Positions 33,016-42,243 of a stretch of DNA of 64,000 nt are shown here, one piece after another. Under the pieces are notes generated by a model. It did not search any database and was not told the origin of the DNA. It worked only from the letters and a program-made list of their open reading frames with translations. Origin of the DNA: Denitrificimonas halotolerans (lineage in GTDB: Bacteria > Pseudomonadota > Gammaproteobacteria > Pseudomonadales > Pseudomonadaceae). The DNA lies in NCBI RefSeq assembly GCF_034259425.1, contig NZ_JAXIVU010000007.1:62001-126000 (forward strand). The letters are read 5' to 3'. A program made the translations under genes and the position numbers. The stretch's first letter is position 1, and every line of letters starts with the position of its first letter.

Positions 33016-35835
33016 GTGGATACAATAGTAGTTCGTGGGGCTCGCACCCATAATTTAAAAAATATCGATATCGATTTACCAAGAAACAAGTTAATAGTGA
33101 TCACCGGTCTATCCGGTTCAGGTAAGTCCTCTCTAGCATTTGATACTTTATATGCTGAAGGCCAACGCCGCTATGTTGAGTCCTTATCAGCATACGCACG
33201 TCAATTTTTATCGATGATGGAAAAACCCGACGTCGATACCATTGAAGGCTTGTCGCCTGCGATTTCTATTGAGCAGAAATCAACCTCACATAACCCACGC
33301 TCAACCGTGGGAACCATTACCGAAATTTACGACTATTTACGTTTACTTTACGCCCGTGCAGGCACACCACACTGCCCTGACCATCACGTGCCTCTTGAAG
33401 CACAAACCGTCAGTCAAATGGTTGACTTAGTCCTCAATCGGGAGCCTGAAACGCGCTTAATGCTACTGGCACCCGTAGTACGAGAACGTAAAGGCGAGCA
33501 CCTTGCTGTCTTTGATGAAATGCGTGCGCAAGGCTTTGTCCGTGTCCGGATCAACGGAAAAATCTACGAGCTTGATGACTTACCCAAGCTCGACAAACAA
33601 AAAAAGCATTCCATCGATGTGGTGGTCGATCGTTTTAAAGTTCGTGCTGATTTAGCTCAGCGTTTAGCTGAGTCCTTTGAAACTGCTTTACGCCTGACCG
33701 ATGGGATTGCTTTAGTCACATCGATGGATGACGACGGCAGCCAAGACATGGTATTTTCAGCACGTTTTGCTTGCCCTCATTGCGGCCATGCCATCAGTGA
33801 GTTGGAGCCTAAACTCTTCTCTTTTAACAACCCTGCCGGTGCTTGTAGCAGCTGTGACGGTTTAGGTGTTAAACAGTTCTTTGACACTAAACGTCTTGTC
33901 AATGGCGAACTCACTTTAGCTGAAGGGGCAATACGTGGTTGGGATCGCCGCAATGTCTATTACTTCCAAATGCTCAATTCCTTAGCTGAACATTATCACT
34001 TCAGCTTAGAAGAGCCGTTTGCTTCGTTGCCGCAAGATATACAAAATATAATTTTACATGGCACCGGCACAACTGAGATCGAGTTCCGTTACCTCAATGA
34101 CCGTGGTGACATTGTTAAACGCAAACACCCTTTCGAAGGCATTGTGCCGAACTTAGAGCGCCGCTACCGTGAAACCGAGTCTAATACTGTCCGCGAAGAA
34201 CTGGGCAAGTATTTAAGCACCCAATCCTGCCCTGCCTGTTCTGGTACGCGCTTACGCCGTGAAGCACGTCATGTGTGGGTTGGTGAAAAAACCTTACCCG
34301 AAATCACTGCCCTCCCTATTGGTGAGGCCTTTAACTATTTCTCGACCCTCACTTTAGCTGGAAAACGTGGTGAAATTGCTGAAAAGATTCTCAAAGAAAT
34401 CAGTGCGCGACTTCAGTTTTTAGTCAATGTTGGCCTCAATTATCTTACCCTCAATCGTAGTGCCGATACCCTCTCCGGTGGTGAGGCCCAGCGTATTCGT
34501 TTGGCCAGTCAAATAGGGGCTGGTTTAGTCGGGGTGATGTATATTCTCGATGAGCCGTCTATCGGCTTACACCAACGCGATAATGAACGCCTACTCAACA
34601 CCTTAGATCACCTCCGCAAAATTGGTAATACAGTGATAGTGGTCGAGCACGATGAAGACGCCATTCGCATGGCCGACTATGTAGTAGATATCGGTCCAGG
34701 TGCAGGTGTGCATGGTGGTGAAGTGGTCGCTCAAGGTACTCCAGAAGAAGTAATGGCCAACCCAGCATCCCTCACAGGAAAATACTTATCAGGTGATGTA
34801 CAAATCACCTATCCAACTGAACGCACCCCGATTAACCCAGAGAAAATGCTGCGATTATACGGTGCGCGAGGTAACAATCTAAAGAATGTCAATTTAGATC
34901 TACCACTGGGTTTACTGACTTGTATTACGGGAGTTTCTGGCTCAGGCAAATCCACCTTGATTAATAACACTTTATACCCACTAATGGCGACGGAGCTCAA
35001 TGGTGCTACAACACTAGAAGCAGCAGCATATGACAGCCTAGAAGGGGTCGAACAACTTGACAAGGTGGTAGATATTGACCAAAGCCCCATTGGTCGTACA
35101 CCACGCTCAAACCCAGCCACTTATACAGGTATTTTTACTCCCATTCGTGAACTCTTTGCTGGAGTTGCTGAGTCACGGGCGCGCGGTTATAGTCCTGGAC
35201 GTTTCTCTTTTAACGTCAAAGGTGGACGTTGTGAAGCCTGCCAAGGGGATGGCGTAATTAAAGTTGAGATGCACTTCTTAGCGGATATATACGTCGCCTG
35301 CGACACCTGTCGCGGTAAACGTTATAACCGTGAAACCTTGGATATTCGCTATAAGGGCAAAAACATTCATGAAGTGTTAGATATGACCATCGAAGAAGCA
35401 CGAGAATTCTTTGACCCCATTCCAGCCTTAGCACGCCGCCTACAAACACTGATTGATGTCGGCCTGTCATATATACGCTTAGGTCAAAGTGCAACTACAC
35501 TCTCAGGCGGTGAAGCTCAGCGGGTCAAGTTATCCCGTGAACTCTCAAAGCGCGATACTGGGCAAACCCTGTACATCTTAGATGAACCAACCACTGGTTT
35601 ACACTTTGCCGATATCCAACAATTATTAGATGTACTCCACCGTCTACGTGATCGTGGCAATACTGTGGTTGTGATTGAGCATAACCTGGATGTAATAAAA
35701 ACAGCTGACTGGATTATCGACCTCGGCCCAGAGGGAGGTTCCGGTGGTGGAGAAATTATCGCCACAGGCACACCAGAAGCTATTGCTAGCGTCACAATAT
35801 CTCACACAGGTCGGTTTTTAAAAGATAAGCTCTAA
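33016..35835 (+). CDS. uvrA: Excinuclease ABC subunit A
   Basis: A 939-residue UvrA, the damage-sensing ABC-type ATPase dimer of nucleotide excision repair. It has two Walker A motifs (GLSGSGKSSLAF near residue 31, GVSGSGKSTLI near 640), two ABC signatures (LSGGEAQRIRLA, LSGGEAQRVKLS), two Walker B (ILDEPSIGLH, ILDEPTTGLH) and zinc modules (CPHC...CSSC and CEAC...CDTC). The frame is open back into intron sequence at 32947; the canonical N-terminus DTIVVRGARTHNLKN follows GTG at 33016, which has GAGGA six bases upstream. No LexA box was found upstream. Confidence 0.96.
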   Translation: MDTIVVRGARTHNLKNIDIDLPRNKLIVITGLSGSGKSSLAFDTLYAEGQRRYVESLSAYARQFLSMMEKPDVDTIEGLSPAISIEQKSTSHNPRSTVGTITEIYDYLRLLYARAGTPHCPDHHVPLEAQTVSQMVDLVLNREPETRLMLLAPVVRERKGEHLAVFDEMRAQGFVRVRINGKIYELDDLPKLDKQKKHSIDVVVDRFKVRADLAQRLAESFETALRLTDGIALVTSMDDDGSQDMVFSARFACPHCGHAISELEPKLFSFNNPAGACSSCDGLGVKQFFDTKRLVNGELTLAEGAIRGWDRRNVYYFQMLNSLAEHYHFSLEEPFASLPQDIQNIILHGTGTTEIEFRYLNDRGDIVKRKHPFEGIVPNLERRYRETESNTVREELGKYLSTQSCPACSGTRLRREARHVWVGEKTLPEITALPIGEAFNYFSTLTLAGKRGEIAEKILKEISARLQFLVNVGLNYLTLNRSADTLSGGEAQRIRLASQIGAGLVGVMYILDEPSIGLHQRDNERLLNTLDHLRKIGNTVIVVEHDEDAIRMADYVVDIGPGAGVHGGEVVAQGTPEEVMANPASLTGKYLSGDVQITYPTERTPINPEKMLRLYGARGNNLKNVNLDLPLGLLTCITGVSGSGKSTLINNTLYPLMATELNGATTLEAAAYDSLEGVEQLDKVVDIDQSPIGRTPRSNPATYTGIFTPIRELFAGVAESRARGYSPGRFSFNVKGGRCEACQGDGVIKVEMHFLADIYVACDTCRGKRYNRETLDIRYKGKNIHEVLDMTIEEAREFFDPIPALARRLQTLIDVGLSYIRLGQSATTLSGGEAQRVKLSRELSKRDTGQTLYILDEPTTGLHFADIQQLLDVLHRLRDRGNTVVVIEHNLDVIKTADWIIDLGPEGGSGGGEIIATGTPEAIASVTISHTGRFLKDKL

Positions 35836-35840
35836 AGACA

Positions 35841-35879
35841 ATGACAACAGGGACTCAGTCATGAGCACCCTGTTGTCAT
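35841..35879. terminator. Terminator between uvrA and katA copy 1
   Basis: Perfect 12-bp stem ATGACAACAGGG / CCCTGTTGTCAT with a 15-base loop that itself can form CTCA/TGAG. It lies between convergent genes and is followed by CTTTAAG on the plus strand. Confidence 0.75.
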
Positions 35880-35899
35880 CTTTAAGTGGTGTGAACCGC

Positions 35900-37354
35900 C
35901 TACTTTGGCAGCTCTAACCCTAGTGCTTTAGCCACACCTTCGCCATACGCAGGATCGGCCTGCATACAATGGCAAATATGCTTCAATTTAATCGCTTCAG
36001 GAACACCGTTCATATTACGCGCCGTATTATCAAACAACGCCTGCTGCTGCTCAGGTGTCATTAAGCGGAATAAATTACCTGGCTGAGTAAAATAATCCGG
36101 CTCAGTTTCCCAATAATCAAAACGATCAGCCATTCCATCTAAGGCCAAAGGTGGCTCAGAAAAGTCAGGCTGTTCTTGCCACTCACCCTGACTGTTGGGC
36201 TCATAGTGCAAACGGCTACCTTGGTTACCATCCACCCGCATCGCACCATCACGATGATAATTGTGATACGGACAACGTGGAGTGTTCACTGGAATTTGGT
36301 AGTGGTTGACACCTAAACGGTAACGCTGGGCATCACCATAAGAAAATAAGCGACCTTGAAGCATACGGTCTGGAGAGAAGCCAATACCCGGTACAATGTG
36401 CGCAGGGTTAAAAGCCGCTTGCTCAACATCCGCAAAATAATTCTCGGGGTTTTTATTCAATTCAAAGTAACCCACCTCAATCAATGGGTAATCAGCTTTT
36501 GGCCATACTTTAGTCAAATCAAAGGGATGATAAGGGACTTTAGCTGCATCTGCTTCTGGCATGACCTGCACATACATAGTCCAACGAGGAAAGTCCCCGC
36601 TCTCAATCGCTTCGTACAAATCACGTTGCGAACTTTCGCGATCCTTACCAACCAACTCAGCGGCCTCTTGGTCAGTGAGGTTTTTAATGCCTTGTTGAGT
36701 TTTAAAGTGGAATTTCACCCAATAGCGTTCATTCTGAGCATTGATAAAACTAAAGGTGTGCGAACCAAAACCATGCATATGACGGTATGAAGCGGGAATG
36801 CCTCGATCACTCATCAAGATCGTTACTTGGTGCAACGCTTCAGGGAGTCCGGTCCAGAAATCCCAGTTATTGGTTGGGCTGCGCATATTGGTGCGCGGAT
36901 CACGCTTAACCGCGTGGTTCAGATCGGGGAATTTTAAAGGATCACGGAAGAAGAACACTGGGGTGTTGTTGCCTACTAAATCCCAGTTGCCTTGCTCGGT
37001 GTAAAAACGCATGGCAAAGCCGCGAATATCGCGCTCAGCATCAGCGGCACCGCGCTCACCGGCCACCGTGGAGAAACGTACAAACATATCGGTTTGCTTG
37101 CCCACTTCGCTAAATAGCGCGGCTTTGGTGTACTGAGTAATGTCGTGGGTCACGGTAAAGCTACCAAAGGCCCCTGAGCCTTTCGCGTGCATCCGCCGTT
37201 CAGGAATCACTTCACGATCAAAGTGGGCCAGTTTCTCTAAGAACCACACATCCTGTAACAACATCGGCCCGCGCGGGCCTGCGGTTAGGCTGTCTTGGTT
37301 ATTAGCAATTGGGCATCCTGAGACGGATGTTAATTTAGGTTTATCTGTCATCAT
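35900..37354 (-). CDS. katA: Catalase KatA, copy 1
   Basis: A 484-residue small-subunit monofunctional haem catalase, converting H2O2 to water and oxygen. Catalytic His is in ERRMHAKGSGAFG (about residue 56), the Asn in NWDLVGNNTPVFFFRD, and the proximal haem-ligand Tyr in RLFSYGDAQRYRLGVNH. The full length is present. Two tandem ATGs (37354, 37351) both lie after AGGAGAAGC. It shares a perfectly identical 497-bp segment (36804-37300) with the second katA at 55 kb, whereas the rest differs at many positions. It lies beside uvrA, the ancestral katA neighbourhood. Confidence 0.96.
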   Translation of the reverse strand: MMTDKPKLTSVSGCPIANNQDSLTAGPRGPMLLQDVWFLEKLAHFDREVIPERRMHAKGSGAFGSFTVTHDITQYTKAALFSEVGKQTDMFVRFSTVAGERGAADAERDIRGFAMRFYTEQGNWDLVGNNTPVFFFRDPLKFPDLNHAVKRDPRTNMRSPTNNWDFWTGLPEALHQVTILMSDRGIPASYRHMHGFGSHTFSFINAQNERYWVKFHFKTQQGIKNLTDQEAAELVGKDRESSQRDLYEAIESGDFPRWTMYVQVMPEADAAKVPYHPFDLTKVWPKADYPLIEVGYFELNKNPENYFADVEQAAFNPAHIVPGIGFSPDRMLQGRLFSYGDAQRYRLGVNHYQIPVNTPRCPYHNYHRDGAMRVDGNQGSRLHYEPNSQGEWQEQPDFSEPPLALDGMADRFDYWETEPDYFTQPGNLFRLMTPEQQQALFDNTARNMNGVPEAIKLKHICHCMQADPAYGEGVAKALGLELPK

Positions 37355-37433
37355 GCTTCTCCTGTCGGCTCAAAGTAAGCGTTAAGTGCATAGTAATCTC
37401 AACACCCATATACATCTAACCAATTAAACAAAC

Positions 37434-37462
37434 CCCTCAATAGGCAGTACCTATTAAGAGGG
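37434..37462 (-). terminator. Terminator of the siderophore ABC operon
   Basis: CCCTC-AATAGG / CCTATT-AA-GAGGG hairpin with an AA bulge and CAGTA loop; on the minus strand it is followed by GGTTTGTTTAATT. It lies 13 bases past the ATPase gene and before katA copy 1. Confidence 0.65.
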
Positions 37463-37474
37463 CTAGATTTTCTG

Positions 37475-38233
37475 CTAACGAAAATACACGCAAATTCTTT
37501 GCCCTGCTAGCTCATGGACCTGCATAGGCAGCTGATAAATATCACTGAGCACCTCACCTCGGATGATTTGCTCGGGCGTACCTTGATAGGCTACTTGCCC
37601 AGCACGCATGGCAATAATCTGGTCTGAATAGCAAGAAGCAAAATTAATATCGTGCAGCACTACCACCACGGTTTTGCCTTTTTCATCGGCGGCACGGCGC
37701 AACAACTGCATCATGCCCACGGCGTGGTGCATATCAATGTTATTGAGCGGCTCATCCAGCAACACATACTCAGTGTCTTGGCACATCACCATGGCCACAT
37801 AAGCCCGCTGCCGCTGCCCGCCTGATAGCTCATCTAAATAACGCTGTTGATACGCCTCTAGTCCCAGATAATGGATAGCCTCATCAATGTGTTGCTGATC
37901 GGCCTCGGTAAGCCGTCCACCTGAGTGGGGAAAGCGGCCAAATGCGACCAAATCACGCACCGTCAGACGCAATATGGACTCATTGTGTTGGCGTAAAATC
38001 GCCAAGCGCTTGGCCAGTTCCGGCCCTGGGGTACGGGTGATATCTAGACCATCGACCTGCACACTGCCAGCAGTCATGGGTGTCAGGCGGCTGATCATGG
38101 ATAACAAGGTAGATTTACCTGCCCCATTAGGACCAATAATCGAGGTCAACCCACCTTTACTGATGTTGATACTGACATCATTTACCACCAACCTGTCGTG
38201 ATAAGCCTTACTTACGCCTTGTGTTTCAATCAT
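37475..38233 (-). CDS. Iron-siderophore ABC transporter ATPase (CeuD/FatE/YclP-type)
   Basis: A 252-residue FecE-family ATPase. Walker A GPNGAGKSTLLSMI (about residue 35-48), signature LSGGQRQRAYVA, Walker B YVLLDEPLNNIDM, and switch His in VVLHDINFA. The sequence style (ILRQHNESILRLTVRDLVAFGRFPHSGGR) is that of ATPases for catecholate or anguibactin-like siderophores rather than of haem or B12. It overlaps the permease gene before it by 4 bases and closes the four-gene operon. Confidence 0.92.
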   Translation of the reverse strand: MIETQGVSKAYHDRLVVNDVSINISKGGLTSIIGPNGAGKSTLLSMISRLTPMTAGSVQVDGLDITRTPGPELAKRLAILRQHNESILRLTVRDLVAFGRFPHSGGRLTEADQQHIDEAIHYLGLEAYQQRYLDELSGGQRQRAYVAMVMCQDTEYVLLDEPLNNIDMHHAVGMMQLLRRAADEKGKTVVVVLHDINFASCYSDQIIAMRAGQVAYQGTPEQIIRGEVLSDIYQLPMQVHELAGQRICVYFR

Positions 38234-39189
38234 TGTTTAACTCCACGCAGCAACAGCGCAATAAATAACACCCCACCGCAAAGCTCGATCACCATGGCCA
38301 AGGGCAAGCGGGTACTGAGCAGATGCTCAAACAGTACTTGCCCACCTATCAAACAGACAATGGCCGCCAGCACACTGGCCGGCAAGGTCCAACGATGCTG
38401 ATGACTGCCGGTAATCCAGTACGCCAAATTCGCCACCAATAATCCGAAAAACAGCATGGGCCCCACTAAGGCGGTGCTAATGGACAACAGCGCGCCGATC
38501 ACCAGCATTAATAGCGTGACAGCTTTGCGATAAGGTACGCCGAGGTTAATCGCCACATCACGACCTAAACTGAGCACATCCAACTGACGACGCAAATGAA
38601 ACAACAACCCACTGCAGAACACCGCCGCGGCTAAGCCCACCCATAACAATTGCAGATTGACACGATTAAAATTAGCCACGCTGCTGCCCTGCTGAATGGA
38701 AAACTCACTGGGATTAAAGACACGCGCCGACAAATCCGCCAGCTCGCGAAACAGCAAGCCACCGACCATGCCCAGCAAGATCAGCATGTGCAGGCCGCGC
38801 ACTGAGCCGTTAAACAACCAACGAAACAGCAGTAACGCGATGCTCACCATCACTGTGACCTCAAGGATAAACCGCGACTCCAGCGGCCAGCCCTTGCCGA
38901 ATTCAGTTCCCCAAAGCAGCAAAGCAAGCGTATGCACCAGCACATAAAGCACATCAAAACCCATCAGCGAAGGCGTTAAAATACGGTTATGGGTAATGGT
39001 TTGAAACACCACAGTGGCTAACCCCATGCTCAGCGCCACCAGCAACATAGCCAGCAAGCGGGTGCCGCGGTACTGCACAATAAACGCCCAATCGCTGTGC
39101 ACATTGAGGGTCATAAAACCCAGCACACTGCCGAGTGCCAGCACAGCGGTAAGACTTAACAACCATCGACCGCGCTTCGTTAAGCCCAT
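38230..39189 (-). CDS. Iron-siderophore ABC permease 2 (FecCD family)
   Basis: A 319-residue polytopic FecCD/BtuC-family permease with eight to ten hydrophobic helices; the cytoplasmic coupling region reads DVLSLGRDVAINLGVPYRK and the conserved LVGPMLFFGLLVANLAYWITGSHQHR follows. It pairs with the other permease to form the channel. It overlaps the upstream permease by 10 bases and the ATPase by 4 bases, so translation is coupled. Confidence 0.9.
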   Translation of the reverse strand: MGLTKRGRWLLSLTAVLALGSVLGFMTLNVHSDWAFIVQYRGTRLLAMLLVALSMGLATVVFQTITHNRILTPSLMGFDVLYVLVHTLALLLWGTEFGKGWPLESRFILEVTVMVSIALLLFRWLFNGSVRGLHMLILLGMVGGLLFRELADLSARVFNPSEFSIQQGSSVANFNRVNLQLLWVGLAAAVFCSGLLFHLRRQLDVLSLGRDVAINLGVPYRKAVTLLMLVIGALLSISTALVGPMLFFGLLVANLAYWITGSHQHRWTLPASVLAAIVCLIGGQVLFEHLLSTRLPLAMVIELCGGVLFIALLLRGVKQ

Positions 39190-40178
39190 TGCCGGCGCCC
39201 CCGCACTAATATCAGGATAAACACCAGACTACCGGCGATGGCTAATAGCGTTGCCGACGGGATTTCGTAGGGATGAATCAACACCCGACCCAACAAGTCG
39301 GCGGCCAACATCAGCGCTGAACCAGCCAGCGCCACCACAGGAATAGCGCGGCGCACATTATCGCCCGTCAATAGACGCACTAGGTTCGGTACGATCAGAC
39401 CTATAAAAGGCAAAGCACCGGCAATAACCACCACACTGGCAATAATCATCGACACCAACAGCACCCCGAGCGCGAGCAGTGCCGGATAATTCACCCCCAC
39501 ATTGGTGGCAAAATCCTTACCCATGCCAAGCACGGTAAAACGATCCGCTAATAACATCGCCAATCCAGTTATACCCGCCGCCACCCACAGCAATTCATAA
39601 CGACCACGCAAAATCGCCGAAAAGTCACCACTATTCCAAGAGCGTAATGCCTGTGACAATTCAAACTGATGGGCCAACAAACCACTGGCTGCGGCAATCA
39701 CCCCGGCTAACACCAGCCCCAACAAAGGCACAATCAACGCCGAACGTAATGGAATGCGCTTTAACACTGACAAAAACAGCACGGTTCCCATGACGGCAAA
39801 TAGGCTCACCACACTGAATTTCAGCCACAGCGCCATACTTGGCGCAACAATCGCACAGAGCAGTACGCCGAGCGCTGCGGCATCGACCGTACCCACCATC
39901 GACGGTTCAACCAAGCGATTACGCGCCATCATTTGCAATAACAAACCCGCCACAGCTAAAGAAGCGCCCGCTAAAATCAGCGCCAAGGTGCGCGGCCAAC
40001 GGCTGACAAATAACAGTTGCGTAATACGATCATCCGGTTGGGTAAACAAATGCAACAGATTCATGCGGCTGGCACCCACATTTAAACTGACCAGCGCCAA
40101 CACAACAACCAACACCACCAAGCCCAGCAACCACAACACAATACGTGGTTGAACTTGGGTAGAAGAAGTGACCGCCAT
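39180..40178 (-). CDS. Iron-siderophore ABC permease 1 (FecCD family)
   Basis: A 332-residue FecCD-family permease. Features include RWPRTLALILAGASLAVAGLLLQ split over the first helices (typical RLPR...GAALA pattern), FTVLGMGKDFATNVGVNY as the coupling segment and GALPFIGLIVPNLVRLLTGDNVRR. It is the first permease of a heterodimer. 106 bases separate it from the binding-protein gene; a small AGCCGC/GCGGCT hairpin lies in that gap, which may lower downstream expression relative to the binding protein. Confidence 0.9.
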   Translation of the reverse strand: MAVTSSTQVQPRIVLWLLGLVVLVVVLALVSLNVGASRMNLLHLFTQPDDRITQLLFVSRWPRTLALILAGASLAVAGLLLQMMARNRLVEPSMVGTVDAAALGVLLCAIVAPSMALWLKFSVVSLFAVMGTVLFLSVLKRIPLRSALIVPLLGLVLAGVIAAASGLLAHQFELSQALRSWNSGDFSAILRGRYELLWVAAGITGLAMLLADRFTVLGMGKDFATNVGVNYPALLALGVLLVSMIIASVVVIAGALPFIGLIVPNLVRLLTGDNVRRAIPVVALAGSALMLAADLLGRVLIHPYEIPSATLLAIAGSLVFILILVRGRRQWA

Positions 40179-40284
40179 ACAATTCGCTTACTCGGCAAGA
40201 GCCGCTCTGCGCGGCTAAACAGACTGGTGCGCTGTCCGAGCACACTTGACGCCCGCCCAGACAAGCACAGCTAGAAGATAAGGG

Positions 40285-41214
40285 TTACTTAGAAAAAACG
40301 TCCACTAAGCGGTCAACGTTATTCTGCATCACCCCTAAGCCACTGTTATCCAGCAAATACCAACTGACCGGCTCCAGATACACAATCTGCCCTTTCGCAC
40401 CTGCGGTGGTGGCATTGACCAGCTCGTTATCCATCATGCGTGGTGCTGCCACGCCCTCACGGCCAATAGCCGCATCACGGTCCATCACAAACAACCAGTC
40501 TGGGTTGGCTTCCAGCAAAAACTCATAAGACACCGCCTGCCCATGACGACCGACCTTTAAGTCCGCCACCGCTGGCTGCACCCCAAACACATCGTGAATC
40601 ATGCCGAAACGGGTGCCTATGCCAAAGGCGCTCATTTTTCCGCCGGTGGTTAACAAGGTGAGTCCTTTACCCTGCTTGGCACTGAGGGTTTGCAGCTGCT
40701 TAACCGAGGCCTGCAGCTTAGCAATCTGCTCAGCGGCCTGTTGTTCGCGGTCAAATATCTGCCCGATAATTTCTGTGTTGCGCACTACGCTGCCGAGCAA
40801 GTCGGTTGGATCAGGGGTTAAATCCAGCGTCGGCCCATAGTTAGCCACTTCATCGTATTTCCCGCCGGCGCGGCGACCGAGAATAATCAGATCCGGCTTT
40901 AAGTTTTTCAGCGCTTCATAGTCAGGTTCAAACAAGGTGCCCACTCGCACAAAACGCGCATCGGCATACTGCTCCAGCATCGGCGGCAAGATTCCCGAGG
41001 TTGGAATCCCCTGGGCTTCTATGCCTAGCACGGCCATGGTATCCAGCGTGGACCAATCCAGTACCGCCACTGTTTTGGGCAGTTTCTGCACCTGGGTTTG
41101 CCCTTTGGCATGCTCAATGGTTAACACCTCTTGTGCCTGCACAGGAGCAGTTAAGCAAAGCAGTAAACTCAGTAGCGAAAGAGTGCGGAAAGCAGTAAAG
41201 CGACTAGCGCGCAT
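40285..41214 (-). CDS. Siderophore-binding periplasmic protein (CeuE/FatB/YclQ-type)
   Basis: A 309-residue periplasmic binding protein with a signal peptide ending TAPVQA-QEV. It resembles CeuE of Campylobacter: the GRRAGGKYDEV segment (Arg of the binding pocket), the GRHGQAVSYEFLL segment whose His, and the YLEPVSWYL segment whose Tyr, match the two CeuE residues that complete iron coordination of tetradentate catecholates. That suggests a catecholate-iron ligand, but this is by analogy. AAGGAGC precedes the ATG. A Fur-box-like site lies upstream. No outer-membrane receptor for it is in the window. Confidence 0.9.
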   Translation of the reverse strand: MRASRFTAFRTLSLLSLLLCLTAPVQAQEVLTIEHAKGQTQVQKLPKTVAVLDWSTLDTMAVLGIEAQGIPTSGILPPMLEQYADARFVRVGTLFEPDYEALKNLKPDLIILGRRAGGKYDEVANYGPTLDLTPDPTDLLGSVVRNTEIIGQIFDREQQAAEQIAKLQASVKQLQTLSAKQGKGLTLLTTGGKMSAFGIGTRFGMIHDVFGVQPAVADLKVGRHGQAVSYEFLLEANPDWLFVMDRDAAIGREGVAAPRMMDNELVNATTAGAKGQIVYLEPVSWYLLDNSGLGVMQNNVDRLVDVFSK

Positions 41215-41680
41215 AGCGGGCTCCTTAAGAATCTCTGTTGATAATTGGCAGTGTTATTTCTATAAGACGCCGCCCACTATATGCGATTGATTCTTATTTG
41301 CAAGCATTTATACTGCATCGTACGACAGACGCACTGTTTTTAGATTCACACAAGAGACATTGCCTTTACCGCCAACAACAATGCTAAGCTGTGCTCCTGT
41401 CACACAGGCACACTAAACTCGTTCAAAAAGGGAGTGATTCGTTTTGCAACATAAGAAAACAAACAGGGAAGAAGAAAAATCTCTTCATAGCACTGATAGC
41501 TTAGGCAAAAAGTACGCTAGAGACTTACTTAATCAAGAGCGAATCCGCTGCTTGGTGTGCGCAAGAAAAAATAGCACTGCGCTGCGCACCTTGAAAGTAT
41601 GTACACAACACACAAGCTGTATCAAGCGGCAGCCACAGCAAACCAGAGACGCCTGTGAGCCCACCGACATGCAGAGCTAA
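41215..41680. other. Intergenic region with siderophore-operon promoter
   Basis: About 470 bases between the binding-protein gene and the DUF3299 gene. It holds a Fur-box-like site near 41287-41303. A TTG-started 78-codon frame at 41444-41680 (Lys/Thr-rich, several Cys, GGGAG upstream) is open but resembles no family I know; I do not call it. Confidence 0.5.
41285..41305 (-). promoter_or_regulatory. Fur-box-like site, siderophore operon
   Basis: On the minus strand GCAAATAAGAATCAATCGC resembles the Fur consensus (GATAATGATAATCATTATC) in its AATAAGAATCA core, about 70-90 bases upstream of the binding-protein start. The match is partial; the position and the nature of the genes support it. Confidence 0.55.
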
Positions 41681-42229
41681 TCAAGGCAACACAAAATCAT
41701 ACGGCTGAATACTGTACGCCTCCAGCCGATAACCAGACGAGCCCATATCATGGCTGTAGGTTTCGGTGGTCAGTCGACCGCTGACTAAGATCGCTTCATA
41801 GAGGTTGTCGTCGTGCGTGCCCGGCTCAAAATGCACATCGATAATCTGATTCGAAGGCGGCGGTGGGACGTGGATGCAGGCGCCATAGTAGGGCACTAAA
41901 AAGAAGTGCCGGACGATGCCCCCTATGCCTTCCAGCGGTACCACAAAGCCAGGAATACTGACCATGCGCCCATCCATGTCCTCTACCACGGGCGCGGAGG
42001 ACAACACCTGCATCATGTCATTCATCAACTCCATGCCGCGGTCGCTGTAGTCGTCGATCTCATCAAACTCTGGGTTATCAAACAAATCCATTAACGAGTC
42101 GCCGTAGCCTTCTGGCATCAGGTCATCCCAGCTAATAATGGGGGCTGGTTCGCCGTTCACTCTAATGTCAGGCGCGGCCAAAGCCGGCGGTAGCAGACAC
42201 AGCGCCGCCAGAAATACAACCATACGCAT
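41681..42229 (-). CDS. DUF3299 periplasmic protein of the zinc operon
   Basis: A 182-residue secreted protein with a signal peptide (MRMVVFLAALCLLPPALA-APDI) and a DUF3299 domain (PF11736), including VSIPGFVVPLEGIGG, FFLVPYYGACIHVPPPPSNQ with one Cys and one His, and the STETYSHDMG-like end (TTETYSHDMGSSGYRLEAY). It is the last gene of a Zur-box operon after a DUF2796 protein and an ABC exporter-type ATPase/permease pair. The same set occurs in the Vibrio Zrg zinc-uptake locus. Function of DUF3299 itself is unknown; a role in zinc handling in the periplasm is inferred from context. Confidence 0.85.
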   Translation of the reverse strand: MRMVVFLAALCLLPPALAAPDIRVNGEPAPIISWDDLMPEGYGDSLMDLFDNPEFDEIDDYSDRGMELMNDMMQVLSSAPVVEDMDGRMVSIPGFVVPLEGIGGIVRHFFLVPYYGACIHVPPPPSNQIIDVHFEPGTHDDNLYEAILVSGRLTTETYSHDMGSSGYRLEAYSIQPYDFVLP

Positions 42230-42243
42230 ACACTACTCTCCTC

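Noticed and set aside
35258..37385. Several plus- and minus-strand frames overlapping uvrA and katA
   Set aside because: Shadows of well-identified genes in other frames.
41444..41680. 78-codon TTG-started frame beside the DUF3299 gene
   Set aside because: Open with a GGGAG upstream, but rare start, Lys/Thr-rich and no recognisable family; left as unannotated intergenic sequence.
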